DNA of 64,000 nt from Owenia fusiformis (lineage: Eukaryota; Annelida; Polychaeta; Sabellida; Oweniidae). Positions 1 through 12,586 of this stretch are shown in pieces. How positions within the stretch are numbered: the first letter of the stretch is position 1; each line of letters begins with the position of its first letter. Made by a program: the position numbers and the translations under genes. The notes under the pieces are model-generated. The model ran no database searches. It saw nothing but the letters and a program-made list of their open reading frames with translations, and was not told where the DNA came from. The stretch covers positions 12,238,196 to 12,302,195 of the forward strand of contig CAIIXF020000004.1 in the NCBI GenBank assembly GCA_903813345.2. The letters are read 5' to 3'.

Positions 1-1864
1 CCTCAATTATTAGGCCTTTTTAGGCCAAATTGTCACAAAATGGGCCTCAAATTTTCTAAATTGATTTAGGGGCCCAAACATTTTTTTCCTATAGATTTGA
101 AATTTGTCCCCCAACCCCTTGTTAGCTTCTGGATCCCCCAGTGGGTGTCCCCGAAATATATTCAAGGGTGAGTGTCGAATTTCGTATACGCAATATAAAG
201 AAGGTTAATTATTTAACTACTTTTGCACAAATACTAACAAATGAATAATTAAGGATTAAAAGGATGGACGAATGATTGATATAAGAAATATATTTTACTA
301 TTGCGTTCCCACGTCTCAGATAGAGGCCGTGGTTTGAAACTGAGATCACGTGTTTTGCGTAGCAGATTTGAATAGGCATTTAGTTGTAGGATAAAAAAAA
401 TTCCTTCGTGTATATTTCTCATGATTTAATCTTTTATTTATTCATATTATATTTTTGGTCCTTCTCTTTTTCACTGATTTTTCATTACTTATCGAAATAT
501 TTGCAAATAGTGGGCAATTAGTGTTATTTCACTGATGAAACTTTTAGAACTGATTAAAGGCCCCATGTAAAGTTTAAACCACTTTGGCTTATATTGTAGT
601 CTTACCCAATGTTATCAAAGTGTGATATGTGAAACTTTTTTTTTAAATTTCAAAAAGTGGTTTTTCATAGACTTTTTGTTCCAAAATTTGTGAATTTATT
701 TAAAACTAACTTTTAGAGGTCACTCATATCTTCTAATTAGCCACAATTATACCAATGCATAGCATTCATCCTCCCATGTTTTTTGCCGAAAAAATTAAGA
801 AAATCGGTTGATAAACAAGCGAGAAATGAACTTATCAGTGCATGAAAATGGTTCTGAGAAAAATGCATTTCAAAATTTTAGTTCTCATAGAAACCAATGG
901 TACAATGATATCTAAAACATAATGTATTCTTCCTTTTAACCTGGTTAGACAATCAACATTGTTTTTTTTATGAAAGTCTAGCATATTTAGAAAAGATGGA
1001 CATCGAAAAAAAAAATTCAATTTTTTTCAAAAAGTTTTTGTTACCTTAGTGACATCACTAATGTTTCAAAATATTTTTGATAAGCTAAAACATTGAAGTG
1101 GCCCATTAAATATGACATTTTATTATTGAAATAGTGTGTCTTTTGTTCAATCTTTGCATTGGTGATAAAAAGATAATCTTTTTTGAAATGCATTAAGAAA
1201 TATTTGATGATTAAGAAATTTCAACTTTTTTTGAAAAATGGCGGGAAATTTGAATATTTGAGAAATGAAATGCTCACAACTTTTTTTCAAAAATCTTTTT
1301 GGGTTCAAAAATCTCTAAAATCACTTTTTAAGTCCTGACAAACAGTAAATGAATGATAAAAAAATATTTTCAAACTTTAGACGGGGACTTTAAGTAATGA
1401 AAATCCGTTAAATTAGCACTATTTCACCACTCATCATGATATAGGTGTTGATTTAGAACTTTTAGATGATGGATTACCCATTTAGGCGTCTAGTAATCCT
1501 ACACAGCATTTCTCGCATTAGGTGCATTTAATAAAGGTATGAACTGATATCAAATTAAATAGAATGTACTACGCACAAACTGCGCCTTTAATGAGGTCAT
1601 AAAGATCTAATATTAGTATCAAAACTATAATAACGTGATAATTAGAGGGTATACATTTACTCCTACGTAGAGGCTTTACTAATAGTACTAACCAAAAGTT
1701 TCAAAAAGGCCTTATATGGACATGGCGGATTAAGCCCCATGTTAAGTCAATGCATACCCTAGGTATGGTCCCACTTTGATGAAAAAGTCCCTAGAACTGG
1801 GTCTAGTCTACTTTTTGAAAAATCCTAAAAAATCGCCGGAAGTGGGTCTTTTTTGAATTACCTT
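1..1864. other. Gene-free AT-rich DNA
   Basis: I see no convincing exon here. Open frames are short and lack splice or domain support. The sequence is AT-rich with T and A runs. The part from about 1680 onward continues across the fold-back element into 2708-2930, so it is an older repeat that the element interrupted. Confidence 0.6.
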
Positions 1865-1869
1865 AAAGT

Positions 1870-2702
1870 CACAGGCTGGTATCGAAATATTTGTCCGCTG
1901 TGACGGAGCATGCTATTTTTCATAAAAACACTAAGAATGCTTCACGATTTATTTTGTAACTCATATGTTTCCTTATATCAAAGATAATTACTTTCTCCGT
2001 GCAATGGATATATCATTTGAGTGTAACCTTCACTTCTGTTTGAAGTCCAATAACGCTAGGAGTAAAATCTATTGAAAACGGCGCCAGAGTATCAAACTCT
2101 AAAATGTACCATTTCTTTTTTAACTTTTTAATGGCATGATATAGTGACACGATAATATTAACATATGTTTTCAGCATAAATCTGAATGTATTAATGAGAT
2201 ATTAATGCATTTGGGTCTTTTTAATTTTTTTTATAAAAAATAATATTAATATTTTTTGTCCGCTGTGACGGAGCATTTTCACAGTTCACATTTCCAACTG
2301 CTCCGTCACAGCGGACAAATAAAATAAACATTATTTTTTATAAAAGAATTTAAAAGACAAAATACATCAATATCTCATTTATACCTTCATAGTTATGCCG
2401 ATACCATGTGTAAATATTATCGTGTCACTATATCATGCCATTAGAAAGTTAAACAAGAAATGGTACATTTTGACGTATGATACTCCGGCGCCATTTTCAA
2501 TAGCTTTTCTTCCCAGCGTAATTGGACTTCAAACAGAAGTGAAAGTTACCCGCAAATGATATATCCATTGCATGGAGTAAGTAATTTTGTATGGTATAAC
2601 GAAACATATGAGTTAAAAAATAAATCGTGAAGTATTCCTAATGTTTTTATGAAAAATAGCATGCTCCGTCACAGCGGACAAATATTTCGATACCAGCCTG
2701 TG
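1870..2702. mobile_element. Fold-back element with very long inverted repeats
   Basis: The left end CACAGGCTGGTATCG and the right end CGATACCAGCCTGTG are exact inverted copies. Pairing continues for most of about 390 bp per arm, so the whole element could fold into one hairpin. The flanks carry the 5-bp direct repeat AAAGT (1865-1869 and 2703-2707), a target-site duplication. The motif TCCGCTGTGACGGAGCA occurs near each end and again on both sides of the centre. No coding sequence is visible, so it is non-autonomous. Ends beginning CAC with a 5-bp duplication are compatible with Transib-type ends, but this is weak. Confidence 0.8.
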
Positions 2703-2953
2703 AAAGTGGGTCTATCTTTGAAAGAAAAAACTACGTGTGGATTCCACTTTTAGAGAATAAAACCCTAGATGTGGGTAGATATTTTGAATCACAGCGGAAC
2801 CCCCCTGCACAAAAATTTGAACAGTACCCCCACACCTCCCCCGGGAGTATTGCCAGAATCCATTTTCAATAGTAAGAATTAAAATGTGGGTTCTCAAACA
2901 GTACATTGGGCTTCCTTTTAGAACTTTTTACTGGTACTAAAATACACAGATAT

Positions 2954-3677
2954 TGGCCAGATCGTTTTGTAGTAGGATCTCATAGGCTCAAAGAATAATT
3001 ATTGAGGTACAGATATTACTACAAAAGAATCTGGCCGGAATCTATATGCTAAAATAGGCTGAATGAGCATCTAGAATTATATCCATAAGGACTACGAATA
3101 GATGGCAGGAGAAGTCAGTCACCTTACCCACCTCATTCCGTGATCATAGATATCTGCTTTCTTTTGGCGTGGCTAGGATTTCTTAAGGAGGGGGGGGGGG
3201 GGCTGGGTGCATTGAGGAATTTCTTCTATCTGTCTATCAGTCATAGATCCCGGTCAGACTCTTTTGTAGTAGGCTAGGACCAGTAGCTCAATAAATTGTC
3301 CTCAAGATGAAACACCAAAAAGAAATGTGGGTAATTTTAGAATGACTATTGTGCAGCCATTTCTGAAAAATATGAGACAAATTATACCTCATTGGAAGCG
3401 TCTTGTTATTCTTTAACTTTTTATCACTACTGAACGTTATTCAAAAGTCAGATTACTGCGTCCATAGGTTATTTACTCGAACCAAACAAGTAGAAATAGA
3501 AAGATGAAGCTCTCTGCTATAAATTAAGTGCAAAATCTGTCACGGGGCAGCAGGTGCCATTTTGTATAAGGAACGTTTTGAAAGGTGGTCACTTTTTTAT
3601 ATTTTCCAATTTGGCGTCTCATCTTCTGAATTATTCTTTGACCCTATGAGATCCTACTGCAAAACGATCTGGCCAAC
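2954..3677. mobile_element. Inverted-repeat (MITE-like) element
   Basis: GGCCAGATCGTTTTGTAGTA near 2956 is matched in inverse by the sequence ending at about 3676, which reads TACTGCAAAACGATCTGGCC. The similarity extends through the adjoining TAGGATCTCATAGG block. A third diverged copy of the TTTTGTAGTAGG motif lies at 3263. A run of G (3188-3202) inside belongs to a dispersed G-run repeat also seen near 25600 and 61950. No ORF is supported. Confidence 0.55.
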
Positions 3678-3749
3678 ATCTATGCTATAAATGAGGTAAT
3701 TTTTTGTCAGTGACTACTGTACGACGAAATAATTTTACTATTTCAAAAC

Positions 3750-3996
3750 CTGATTTTACCCACTCATTTTCTGAAATGAATAACCCAGAATAAACTTTTC
3801 TCCCCTGGTGTGATGGGTATTAGGCCTTTATATATTGAGTAAATGTTAATCCTCATGCTGGAGATTTTAAAGGCATGTATATGATTATAATTGGCACATT
3901 ATTACACATTATAGAAAAAATATATAGTTCAAAATCAAAATACAAGGGGAGAAAAGTTTATTATGGGTTATTCATTTCGGAAAATGAGTGGAGATT
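3750..3996. mobile_element. Short inverted-repeat element
   Basis: The 5' arm CCACTCATTTTCTGAAATGA (from about 3760) and the 3' arm at 3945-3996 are near-perfect inverted copies over about 50 bp, separated by about 150 bp of AT-rich sequence. The structure is typical of a small non-autonomous DNA element. No target duplication was assigned. Confidence 0.55.
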
Positions 3997-4995
3997 ATAC
4001 AACCATTGTTATACCAACCAACCAAGTTTATAATCTCGAGGATTGAAAATTATTTCGAAGTGGTCTAGGTCGCATTTTCACACTACCCTACCACGTGACC
4101 ACATTTAAAAAAGGATACAGGGTACAGTTAAGTTGCAAATGGAGCGGGTATTCTCTATATTTGTCCATTGGGCTTTTCTGGTAATAATACGTTCCAAACT
4201 GCTCTATGAATCTATAAAATGTATAGTAGAACACTTGGAATATATTTAAAATCTAGTATAACGTCAGAACTATGGAAATAAACAAACGTCCTCCATTTGC
4301 AACTTCGCTGTCGCCTGTATTTCTTTTAAAGGAATACAGGATACAGTATGGGGGTATAGTAGTGTGTTTTTGTACATGCTTTTTTGACCGCGGGCAAAAT
4401 TTTAATCCTAAAATTAGCTAGATCGCGGTTTTACCACAACAGTATGTGCAAAATCCCACTGTGTAAAACAATTGAATGATACACAACCGTATCAATTTCA
4501 CTAGCACCGCGGTCGAAAAGCATTTTCAAAAATACAGCCCTAGATAAAAAAAAATCATCCAAGTAAACAATTGGATTAATTTAAGTACATGTAAGTTATA
4601 ACCAGAGGGGGAGAAACACCAGGGTTCAAAGATGACATACGCTTATAATGTAAATCTGTATTGAGATGACATTGTCGCTGATTGGTCAAAAGTCGACAAA
4701 CAAATGATGTCATCAATGGCGGTTTCAAAATTTTCGAAATACTCTTCGAATAATATTATGTTCATTTCTGGCGTGTTAACCAATATCATAGCTTCTCATT
4801 TCACACCAAGATAAAGAAAGGTGTACGGAACATGCCTATATCAATTAAAACATCCCATCGAAGTGCAGTATTTGATAAATAGCCGATGAAAATTCAAACG
4901 AACGAAGGTGGTAAGCAAGAGACGTAAGTATGTCTGTCATCTTAAAAACTCTGGGGCTTCCCCTCCTCTTAGTTATACCCTAATACTTAGGTCAC

Positions 4996-5105
4996 ATATG
5001 CTCCGATCCATCGGCCGGCGCCCGGCCGATTGAGTGTTTTGTTCAATATTGTATTCAATTTTGAACAAAATACTCTATCGGCCGGGCGCCGTAGTGAAAA
5101 TCGGA
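4996..5105. mobile_element. Small GC-ended hairpin element, copy 1
   Basis: The arms CGGCGCCCGGCCGATTGAGT and its inverse surround a short AT-rich loop. A second copy in the opposite orientation lies at 43925-44040 with the same GGCGCC-rich arms and the same TTTTGAACAAAATACTC core, so this is a dispersed family. Confidence 0.6.
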
Positions 5106-5723
5106 GCAAATTTGACCACGGCATAACTTCTGACCAATAGCTAAATAAACTGAGATAAATACCCGACACTCATGAGCAAGGAAAAATATTATAGTAAGGA
5201 CTTCTGAGTAATTTTATATATATCAATGACGAGTGACTTCTGAGCCCAAGAATATCGGTGACTACTGTAGAGATAACAGAGCAGTTTCTGATACCCAAGA
5301 CATCTGAATAACAGCAAAGGAGACCGACTTCGTGATTTTTCATCATCACAAAATACCATCATTTCCTAAAACGTAAGCATAATGCTGTATAGTCAAAACA
5401 GTAATGTTTGTGACTACTTTGAATTTAAAAAATAAGCAAACAAATGACCATATTGAAACAGTTTATGTAAAAATAGAAACATTTATATTTATCCTAACTT
5501 TTGTATATTTCAGATAGCAATGTATAATGTGCAGCGAAGCTGTGGCCTTATGTAATTTAGGGAGTTTCAGCTAGTCTATATCCAGTAGACTGAATTTCCT
5601 GAGAATTCAGTGTATTGATCATTATGTCTCTCCTGTGGGAAAAAACAGGAAATTTCCTGCACACAATTATCAATTTAAGGAAACTTCACTTCCAAAAAAT
5701 AAGCATTATAACAATTCAATTAA

Positions 5724-6469
5724 GGTGCTATGGAAGTTAATAGGAAATGACAAAACAGGAAGTGACAATTTTTTTTGCATTTTTTGACACTTTTTGAACA
5801 AAGATAACAGAGTTCTGTTTTGACCTCCAGTCAATTCAACTTGTTCCAAATACCATTTACAGGTCAAGGATCACAATGTTCATGGTCAGAATGACCCTAA
5901 ACATGATGAAATAACATTTTCAGCCCTATGAAAATGTGACTGAAAAATAGCTAAAAGTAGGAGGTAGGAAAGGTCACTGAACAGAATTTTTTGAATTTTT
6001 CAGAAAATGTGCCTAATATATTGCTCTTAATGATACAATCTTTGAAATTTTAATATCATTTATAGAAAAAGAAAAAAGATGAAAAAAATGATTTGAAAAG
6101 CGATCTATTTTCCTTTTTATGACCGCCATTTTCGTTTCAGACAATTTTCAAAGATTGTATCATTTAGGGCATTATATTGGGCACATTTTTTGAAAAATTC
6201 AAAAGATTCTGTTCGGTGACCTTCCCTTAGCTCCTACTTTTAGCTTTTTTCAGTCACACTTTCAAAGGGCTGAAAAGGTTATTTCATCATGTTTAGGGTC
6301 ATTCTGACCATGCACATTGTGATCCTGGTCATGTAAATGATATGTGGAAATAGTTAAATTGACTGGAGGTCAAACCAGAACTCTGTTATCTTTGTTCAAA
6401 AAATATCTAAAAATGCAAAAAATGTTGTCACTTCCTGTTTTGTCATTTCCTGTTAACTTCCATAGCACC
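5724..6469. mobile_element. TTAA-flanked (piggyBac-like) MITE, GGTGCTATGG family
   Basis: Ends GGTGCTATGGAAGTTAA and its inverse (TTAACTTCCATAGCACC) are flanked on both sides by TTAA (5720-5723 and 6470-6473). TTAA is the target of piggyBac-type transposases. The inverted similarity runs far inward, including the AGGAAATGACAAAACAGGAA block. The open frame 6344-6586 spans the right arm and repeats in other copies, so it is not a gene. Other family members are at 9486-10628 and 10633-12191. Confidence 0.75.
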
Positions 6470-6950
6470 TTAAGTAGTAAGGTACAATTAAATGCTATAA
6501 AAAGTAACACAGCATATTGTCAAATGGAAATAAAGCTAGGAGAAGTAACAAATATGCAAATTGATTTACCCAGTCGGCCATTTTGAATGGCACTTCCTAT
6601 GTAAACAAATAATTTTCAATCCCATATATTAACATATGTGGGCTATAGTCTGAATATTTTCATTCCAAATTTCAAAAATATTTCAGACTAGAGGATATAG
6701 TCTAGAGTTTCAGCCATGTTATTTTTTCCGAAAATAACATGGCAGAGAAGTATCAAAATATAAGAGGACACAGATATGATAGCAAAACTACAAAACAAAC
6801 TAAAATATGCAAAAGTTAGGATAAATATAACTGTTTCTATTTTTACAGTGCTGATATATGATAATATAGGGTGCGTTTTGAAACTAAACAGAGTGCTCCT
6901 ACCAAAATGAATTTGCCTACATACCCCTGAGACTCTTATCTGATAGATAG

Positions 6951-8422
6951 CACGATGCCCATGTCAAGCAGCGTGCCTACTGCTACTAGGCACGCAATTT
7001 GAAACTCTGACAAACTGCGCGCATATTTCAAAATGTGAGACGAGGAGGACACGACTCCCAAAAAGAGCCAAAATACGAAAAATACAAGGTTAGTCTCGTT
7101 CTAAAGATAGTACCATTCTGTGAAGATGAACTTAATTTACTCAAAGTACTCAATGTTTTTCCCGATGTAAACCTAGTTATCTCAATATAAGGGTCTTAAG
7201 TAACTTCTGTGTTCAAAATTTACAGTGTAAAGTTATATCTATGTCTTTTTATCGTCATTTGCCGTTTATTCAGCCATTGTGTCTGTGTATGCTAGAATAT
7301 ATAGGATCCCTCCATCTGATTAAATCAGCAAAGTTTGTGTTCAAAACGATAATACGCCATGCATAAACGTGATTTAAACATTTTTCTTGTCAAACTGCGC
7401 GCCTATATTCACATGTATTTCCCAAACTGCGTGCCTAATATTTCCAAACTGCTTGCTTATCCAAGCTTGTTTTGTATTATTAGAAAACATAAGCGTCATA
7501 CAAGGCACATAAATGTGTCTAATAGTAGAACCCCATAATTGAAAAATATAGAAATATTACCCAAATTAAACTATGAATATTCAAAAGAGGACATTTAAAT
7601 CTACAAGATGAAAAGATAACAAATTGGTCTGAAGCAGGGATAATGCTCAAAAAGACCGATTCAATATAAATACAAGTCTCGATTTTGGAAAAGAAGTTCA
7701 TCAGTGTACTGCGCTAATATTTTTTTGCGAAAAATCTAGAAATATTACCCAAATTAAATTATGACTATTCAAAAGAAGACATTCAAATCTTTATTATGTA
7801 AAAAAATCAAATTTGTCCGAAGCAGGGATAATGCTCATTTAGATTGATGAACTTCGTTCTCCAAACCGAGAATCGTCCTTTCCAAAGCTACATGAAAAAC
7901 ACCTACACGTGCCTCTGTAGAAATTCCAATGATAATATGTAGTTTTAATAGTGTATGCGCACAGTTTGTAATTTCTGGCTAAAATAGGCGCGCAGTTTGT
8001 GAATTATTTCTTTTTAATCTCCTGATTATCTGTTTTATCTCGAAATATTTTGAATTATACATGATAAATGTGTAAGGAATTAAATATAAAACGAGTCTAA
8101 AGTATTTGTCATTTATGTTTAAAGTGCTAGATCGATTTACGTATATACATTCCCGTTAAATCAGTGACGAAAATGCCATTAATCTGCTTATGTTTTAAAA
8201 CTTAGATTCATTTGCACATAGTTTTTGCTAGTATTTGCAAGATTCGTATATTCGCCACAGAATGAACGCATTGAACAAGAAAACAATGCAGGATAAATGT
8301 CTTTAAATTACGTTTCAAAATACAGACTCCAACTTAAATGATGCAATGTTCTTAGGCACGCAGTTTGTGATCGAAACAAACTGCGCGCCTAAGTAGGCGC
8401 GCAGCTTGACATGGGCATCGTG
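6951..8422. mobile_element. Transib/RAG-like non-autonomous TIR element
   Basis: The left end reads CACGATGCCCATGTCAAGC and the right end is its inverse, GCTTGACATGGGCATCGTG. Both flanks carry the 5-bp repeat GATAG (6946-6950 and 8423-8427). Transib and ProtoRAG elements are known for ends beginning CAC(A/T)ATG and 5-bp target duplications, so CACGATG with GATAG fits that pattern. The motif AAACTGCGCGCCTA recurs in both orientations near both ends (7014, 7385, 7424, 7985, 8354, 8376), as expected of subterminal transposase sites. No transposase ORF is visible. Assignment rests only on ends and duplication length. Confidence 0.6.
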
Positions 8423-9079
8423 GATAGAATGCACAAACAAAACAAAAGTTTTGCTATAATAGGTAAAAAGTTCTCTTGAAATTTCGAAGTGATTTTACCT
8501 GTTAATTCTGTCCATGATCCCCCATTTTTGCGGACGTTTCACTGAAACGCAAACTCCATGGAACGAAACGAAATCACTAGAAAAAACATGGCCCACATTG
8601 CGCGCATGTGCAGCAAAGTTTAAACCAATCAGATTATTTGATTATTTTGCGCACATGAATTATTTGCTTCTGAACACTTAGAAGCTTAACACAATAAACA
8701 AACCTGGCAGAGACTACCCTTAGCCTACTTCATTTTGGCGAAATTTCAGCTCAAACTCGTGACAAATGCATTATGCATACGCTGGTGTGAAGCCTTGGAT
8801 ACACTCATTTTGGTAAATATGATTTATGGTGTATACTTTTCTGCAGTCTGTGGGAGTTTGGGATATCAAATGTTAAAATTCAAGAAAATATGCCAATTAA
8901 ACGACTGATCAATTAATATATACCAGCACTGTACATAAACGCTTTCAATATGGTCATTTGATTGCTTATTTTTTAAATTCAAAGTAGTCACAAACATTTC
9001 TGTTTTGACTGTAAGCATATGTCATTGAAACAACATGAACTTGCAATCAATGAACGATGTGAGAAAGGAACCATATTAA

Positions 9080-9481
9080 GGTACAGCTGGAAAGTAACAT
9101 TTTGGTAAAAAATTGCTTTACATGCACATGTTATTTTCTGGGACACTATAAAGTATGGAGGCATGTGTTAATTTCCTTGTTTTTTTCAGGAAAGTAACAT
9201 TACATTGTCTTCTTTGGGTATATCTGGTAAGATGTCCATGGGAACTCCAGGAAATTCTGATATTTCACACTTTCTACTTTTCCAAATTTTCTTTCAACGT
9301 TTCCAGACAACACAGGAGCTACCATTGACCTGTTCCATGTTTACTTAAAGTAGACAATGTAATGATACTTTCCTGAAAAAAGCAAGGAAATATACACATG
9401 CCTTCATACTTAATTTTCTACCAGAAAATAACATGTGCAGGTATAGCAATTTATACCAAAATGTTACTTTTCAGCTGAACC
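9080..9481. mobile_element. TTAA-flanked MITE, GGTACAGCTGG family
   Basis: The element is bounded by TTAA (9076-9079 and 9482-9485). Ends GGTACAGCTGGAAAGTAACA and its inverse form a long inverted repeat. A close relative lies at 25670-26025. The right TTAA is also the left TTAA of the next element. Confidence 0.75.
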
Positions 9482-9485
9482 TTAA

Positions 9486-10628
9486 GGTACTATGGAAGTT
9501 AACAGGAAATGACAAAACAGGAAGTGACAACATTTTTTGCATTTTTAGACATTTTTTGAACAAATATAACAGAGTTCTGGTTTGACCTCCAGTCAATTTA
9601 ACTATTTCCACATATCATTTACATGACCAGGGTCACAATGTTCATAGTCAGAATGACCCTTAACATGATGAAATAACCTTTTCAGCCCTATGAAAATGTG
9701 ACTGAAAAATAGCTAAAAGTAGGAGGTAGGAAAGGTCACTAAACAGAATCTTTTGAATTTTTCAGAAAATGTGCCCAATATATTGCTCTAAATGATACAA
9801 TCTTTGAAAATTTAATATCATTCATAGAAAAAGAAAACAAATGAAAAAACTGATTTGAAATGCGATCTATTTTCCTTTTTATGACCGCCATTGTTGTTTA
9901 AGACAATTTTCTAAAATTTCAAAGATTGCATCAGTTAGAGCATTATATTGGGCACATTTTCTGAAAAATTCAAAAGATTCTGTTCAGTGACCTTCCCTAG
10001 CTCCTACTTTTAGCTTTTTTTCAGTCACACTTTCAAAGGGCTAAAACGGTGAAGTTACACATATTTCAGTCAAATTCATGCTGAGCACAACATTTTGGTT
10101 TCAATTTAATAATCTCTATACATGACCCTGGTGATGAAGAGTCAGAATCAGTCAAAAAACCTAAACCGAAAAACTGTGCTCATTGTGAAAACTAAGTGAA
10201 GCAACTTTTTTTCTGATATTTCTTACATCAAATGGCAGCCATCTTGTTTTCCCCCTTCAAATTAAACTGGCGGGAAATTCAAAAATTTGAAAAAGTTTTT
10301 ATCCTTAAATATATTTCAAAAATATGATTTTCTTTTAAATTCTTCATGGGTCTAAAGTTATTTCTTCTTTGTATGTCATATTTGTTGCCATTGGTGTTTT
10401 TTCTATGATAATGACTATTTTTTAAGATAGTTATTCTGACTCTCAGCAGGGGGTTAATTATGCATCAAAACTCGTGAAAAAGTAAATATACTTATCAAAT
10501 ATAACTAGGACAATAATAAAAACCATATTTCACATACATTTGACTGAGGGACCAAAAGGGCATATATCCAGACACATCCTTTTTTGTCACTTCCTGTTTT
10601 GTCATTTCCTGTTAACTTCCATAGCACC
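9486..10628. mobile_element. TTAA-flanked MITE interrupted by a second repeat
   Basis: The ends GGTACTATGGAAGTTAACAG and its inverse match the 5724-6469 family. TTAA flanks lie at 9482-9485 and 10629-10632. The right half is interrupted at about 10050 by a 530-bp repeat (see 10050-10580). Confidence 0.7.
10050..10580. repeat. Dispersed 530-bp repeat, copy 1
   Basis: This block is nearly identical to 15862-16402. It starts in a region containing CATATTTCAGTCAAA and ends around TTTGACTGAGGGACCAAAA, a short imperfect inverted pair. It carries no open frame. Its insertion inside a TTAA element shows it is the younger of the two here. Confidence 0.6.
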
Positions 10629-10632
10629 TTAA

Positions 10633-12191
10633 GGTGCCATGATATTTTTAGACATTTTTTAAACAAAGATAACAGAGTTCTGTTTGACCTCCAGTCAATT
10701 CAACTAGTTCCACATACCATTTACAGGTTCAGGATCACAATGTTCATGGTCAGAATGACCCTAAACATGATGAATAACCTTTTCAGTCCTTTGAAAATGT
10801 GACTGAAAAATAGCTAAAAGTAGGAGCTAGGGAAGGTCACTGAACAGAATCTTTTGAATTTTGCAGAAAATGTGCCCAACATAATGCTCTTACTGATACA
10901 ATCTTTGAAATTTTAGAAAATTGTCTTAAACAAAGATTGTATCATTTAGAGCAATATATTGGGCACAATATTTGAAAAATTCAAAAGACTCTGTTCAGTG
11001 ACGGGTTTGTGTAAAAAACCGGGTGACCGGGTAATCGGGTATTCGGGTGACCGGGTACTTAATGTTCCTAGCAGGGTTAGGAATTTTTTTATTTAAAACG
11101 TTGGATCTGGACGATACATGTACGTTATTTTCGACGTCACGTTTTGAGGTTATTTCACATCGTAAGAACGTTTTGACAACGTTAATTTTTAACGTTAAAA
11201 TAACGTCGGTAATGAACCGATTTAGTGAGAACATATTGACGTCTTTGTAACGTTTCCTTAACTCACAAATATTTTGAATCCATTTCCACAATGTTGAAAT
11301 TCAACCATCCATCGACGTTTTGCTGAATATTTAAATAACGTCAGATCAATACGGTCCATGAACGTCATTATTGACGTCACGTTTTGAGGTTATTTCAAAT
11401 CGAAAAAACTTTCGACAACGTTAAATTTTAACGTTAACAATACGTCGGAAATGAACCGAGTTAGTGAGAACACAAAGTTTTTGTCATGTTTTTTTCCACC
11501 AACAAATATTTTGATATTAAAAGCCTGTTTTGACAACGTTGAATTTTAACGTTTGAGTTACGTCACATATGTACCAATGTAGTAAAAAATCAAACGTTCC
11601 TGTTTGTTATGTTTTTCACACTAACGAACTTTACGGACACGTTACAACAGCGTTCTTTTTATACCTCGATGTGTAAGGAACGAAAATGTGCAACGTCTTC
11701 TAGGAACTTATATGCTACTTATGAGTAACGTGACATGGACGTCACTGTTTGCTGGATCGATTATTTTAAAAAGTGCTCTGTCTCGTATAGGGTAAAAATA
11801 TCGAACAGCAGTGCACTCGGTAGGTCTGCACTCGGTAAGTCTGTCAAGTCAATTCGCTACTATATATCGGGGGAAATGTGAAACTTTGAAAGTTGGTAAC
11901 CCTGCTAGGAACGTTAGGCACCCGGTCGACCGGGTACCCGGTTACCCAAGTGACCTTTCCTACCTCCTACTTTTAGCTATTTTTCAGTCACATTTTCAGA
12001 GGGCTATAAAAGTTACGTTTAGGGTCATCTGACCATGACATTGTGATCCTGGACCTATAAATGGTATGTGGAACGAGTTGAATTGACTGGAGGTCAAAAC
12101 AGAACTCTGTTATCTTTCTCCAAAAAATGTCTAAAAATGCAATTTTTTGTCACTTCCTGTTTTGTCATTTCCTGTTAAGTATCATGGCACC
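10633..12191. mobile_element. TTAA-flanked MITE carrying a satellite-bearing insertion
   Basis: The flanks are TTAA (10629-10632 and 12192-12195). The right arm ends CATGGCACC and carries the family's GTCACTTCCTGTTTTGTC block. The left arm has lost about 45 bp after GGTGCCATGAT. The middle is split by the element at 11003-11948. Confidence 0.65.
11003..11948. mobile_element. GGGT-ended element with ACGT-rich core
   Basis: Inverted ends rich in CCGGGT, plus TTCCTAGCAGGGTTA on each side, bracket a core full of AACGTT, GACGTC and AACGTC motifs. The flanks are the 6-bp repeat AGTGAC (10997-11002 and 11949-11954). The core matches the 119-bp tandem units at 36433-37540. It also shares the tail around GTGACATGGACGTCAC and TGTTTGCTGG (11725-11756 and 37702-37733). 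Open frames at 10995-11291 and 11047-11250 lie wholly in this repeat. Confidence 0.65.
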
Positions 12192-12195
12192 TTAA

Positions 12196-12586
12196 GGTAA
12201 GACTGCATGTTTGGAAATTTGCTGCAATCCTCAATTGATTCACACGATACTTTTCAAATAGAAATCACTCCTTCTCCACATTGTCTACATCTTCAGTTTG
12301 GCACAAAGAGTGTCCTTATGTGCTTAGAAAAGACTATGGAAGAAGTTTTGTAAAATGTATAATAAAAAGGAGAAAATTCCGTGATAAATTCAGTGACCTG
12401 AATTTTCTCGTTTTCTACACATTTTACAAAACAAATTTTCTCACCAGTCTTTTTAGGTCCATTAGTGCACTAGTCTTTATGCAAAGCTGAAAGATGTAGA
12501 CAAACGCGAAGGAGTGATTCCTATTTGAAAAATAACACGTGGCTCAATTGAGGAATGCAGCAAAATTCCGAACATGCATACTTACC
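12196..12586. mobile_element. TTAA-flanked MITE, GGTAAGACTGCATG family
   Basis: TTAA lies at 12192-12195 and 12587-12590. The arms GGTAAGACTGCATGTT and its inverse extend inward through a GCTGCAAT...TCAATTGA block. The right end lies about 20 bp before the ATG that opens the zinc-finger unit. A second copy (26030-26454) lies just upstream of the third zinc-finger array. Translated frames that begin in this element (12281 and 12539) are not native. Confidence 0.75.

Larger units (their letters stand above)
5380..9015. mobile_element. Outer shell of a nest of elements
   Basis: About 80 bp at 5385-5465 is repeated in inverse at 8930-9015; GTTTGTGACTACTTTGAATT is a shared piece. Inside this shell lie a second inverted pair (5466-5515 with 6805-6850), a TTAA element (5724-6469) and a separate element with its own target duplication (6951-8422). 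The order of nesting gives relative insertion ages. No coding sequence is supported anywhere in the shell. Confidence 0.55.

Noticed and set aside
10995-11291. Overlapping plus and minus frames in the ACGT-rich segment
   Set aside because: Both lie within a repeat related to a tandem satellite; no domain and no conservation of frame.
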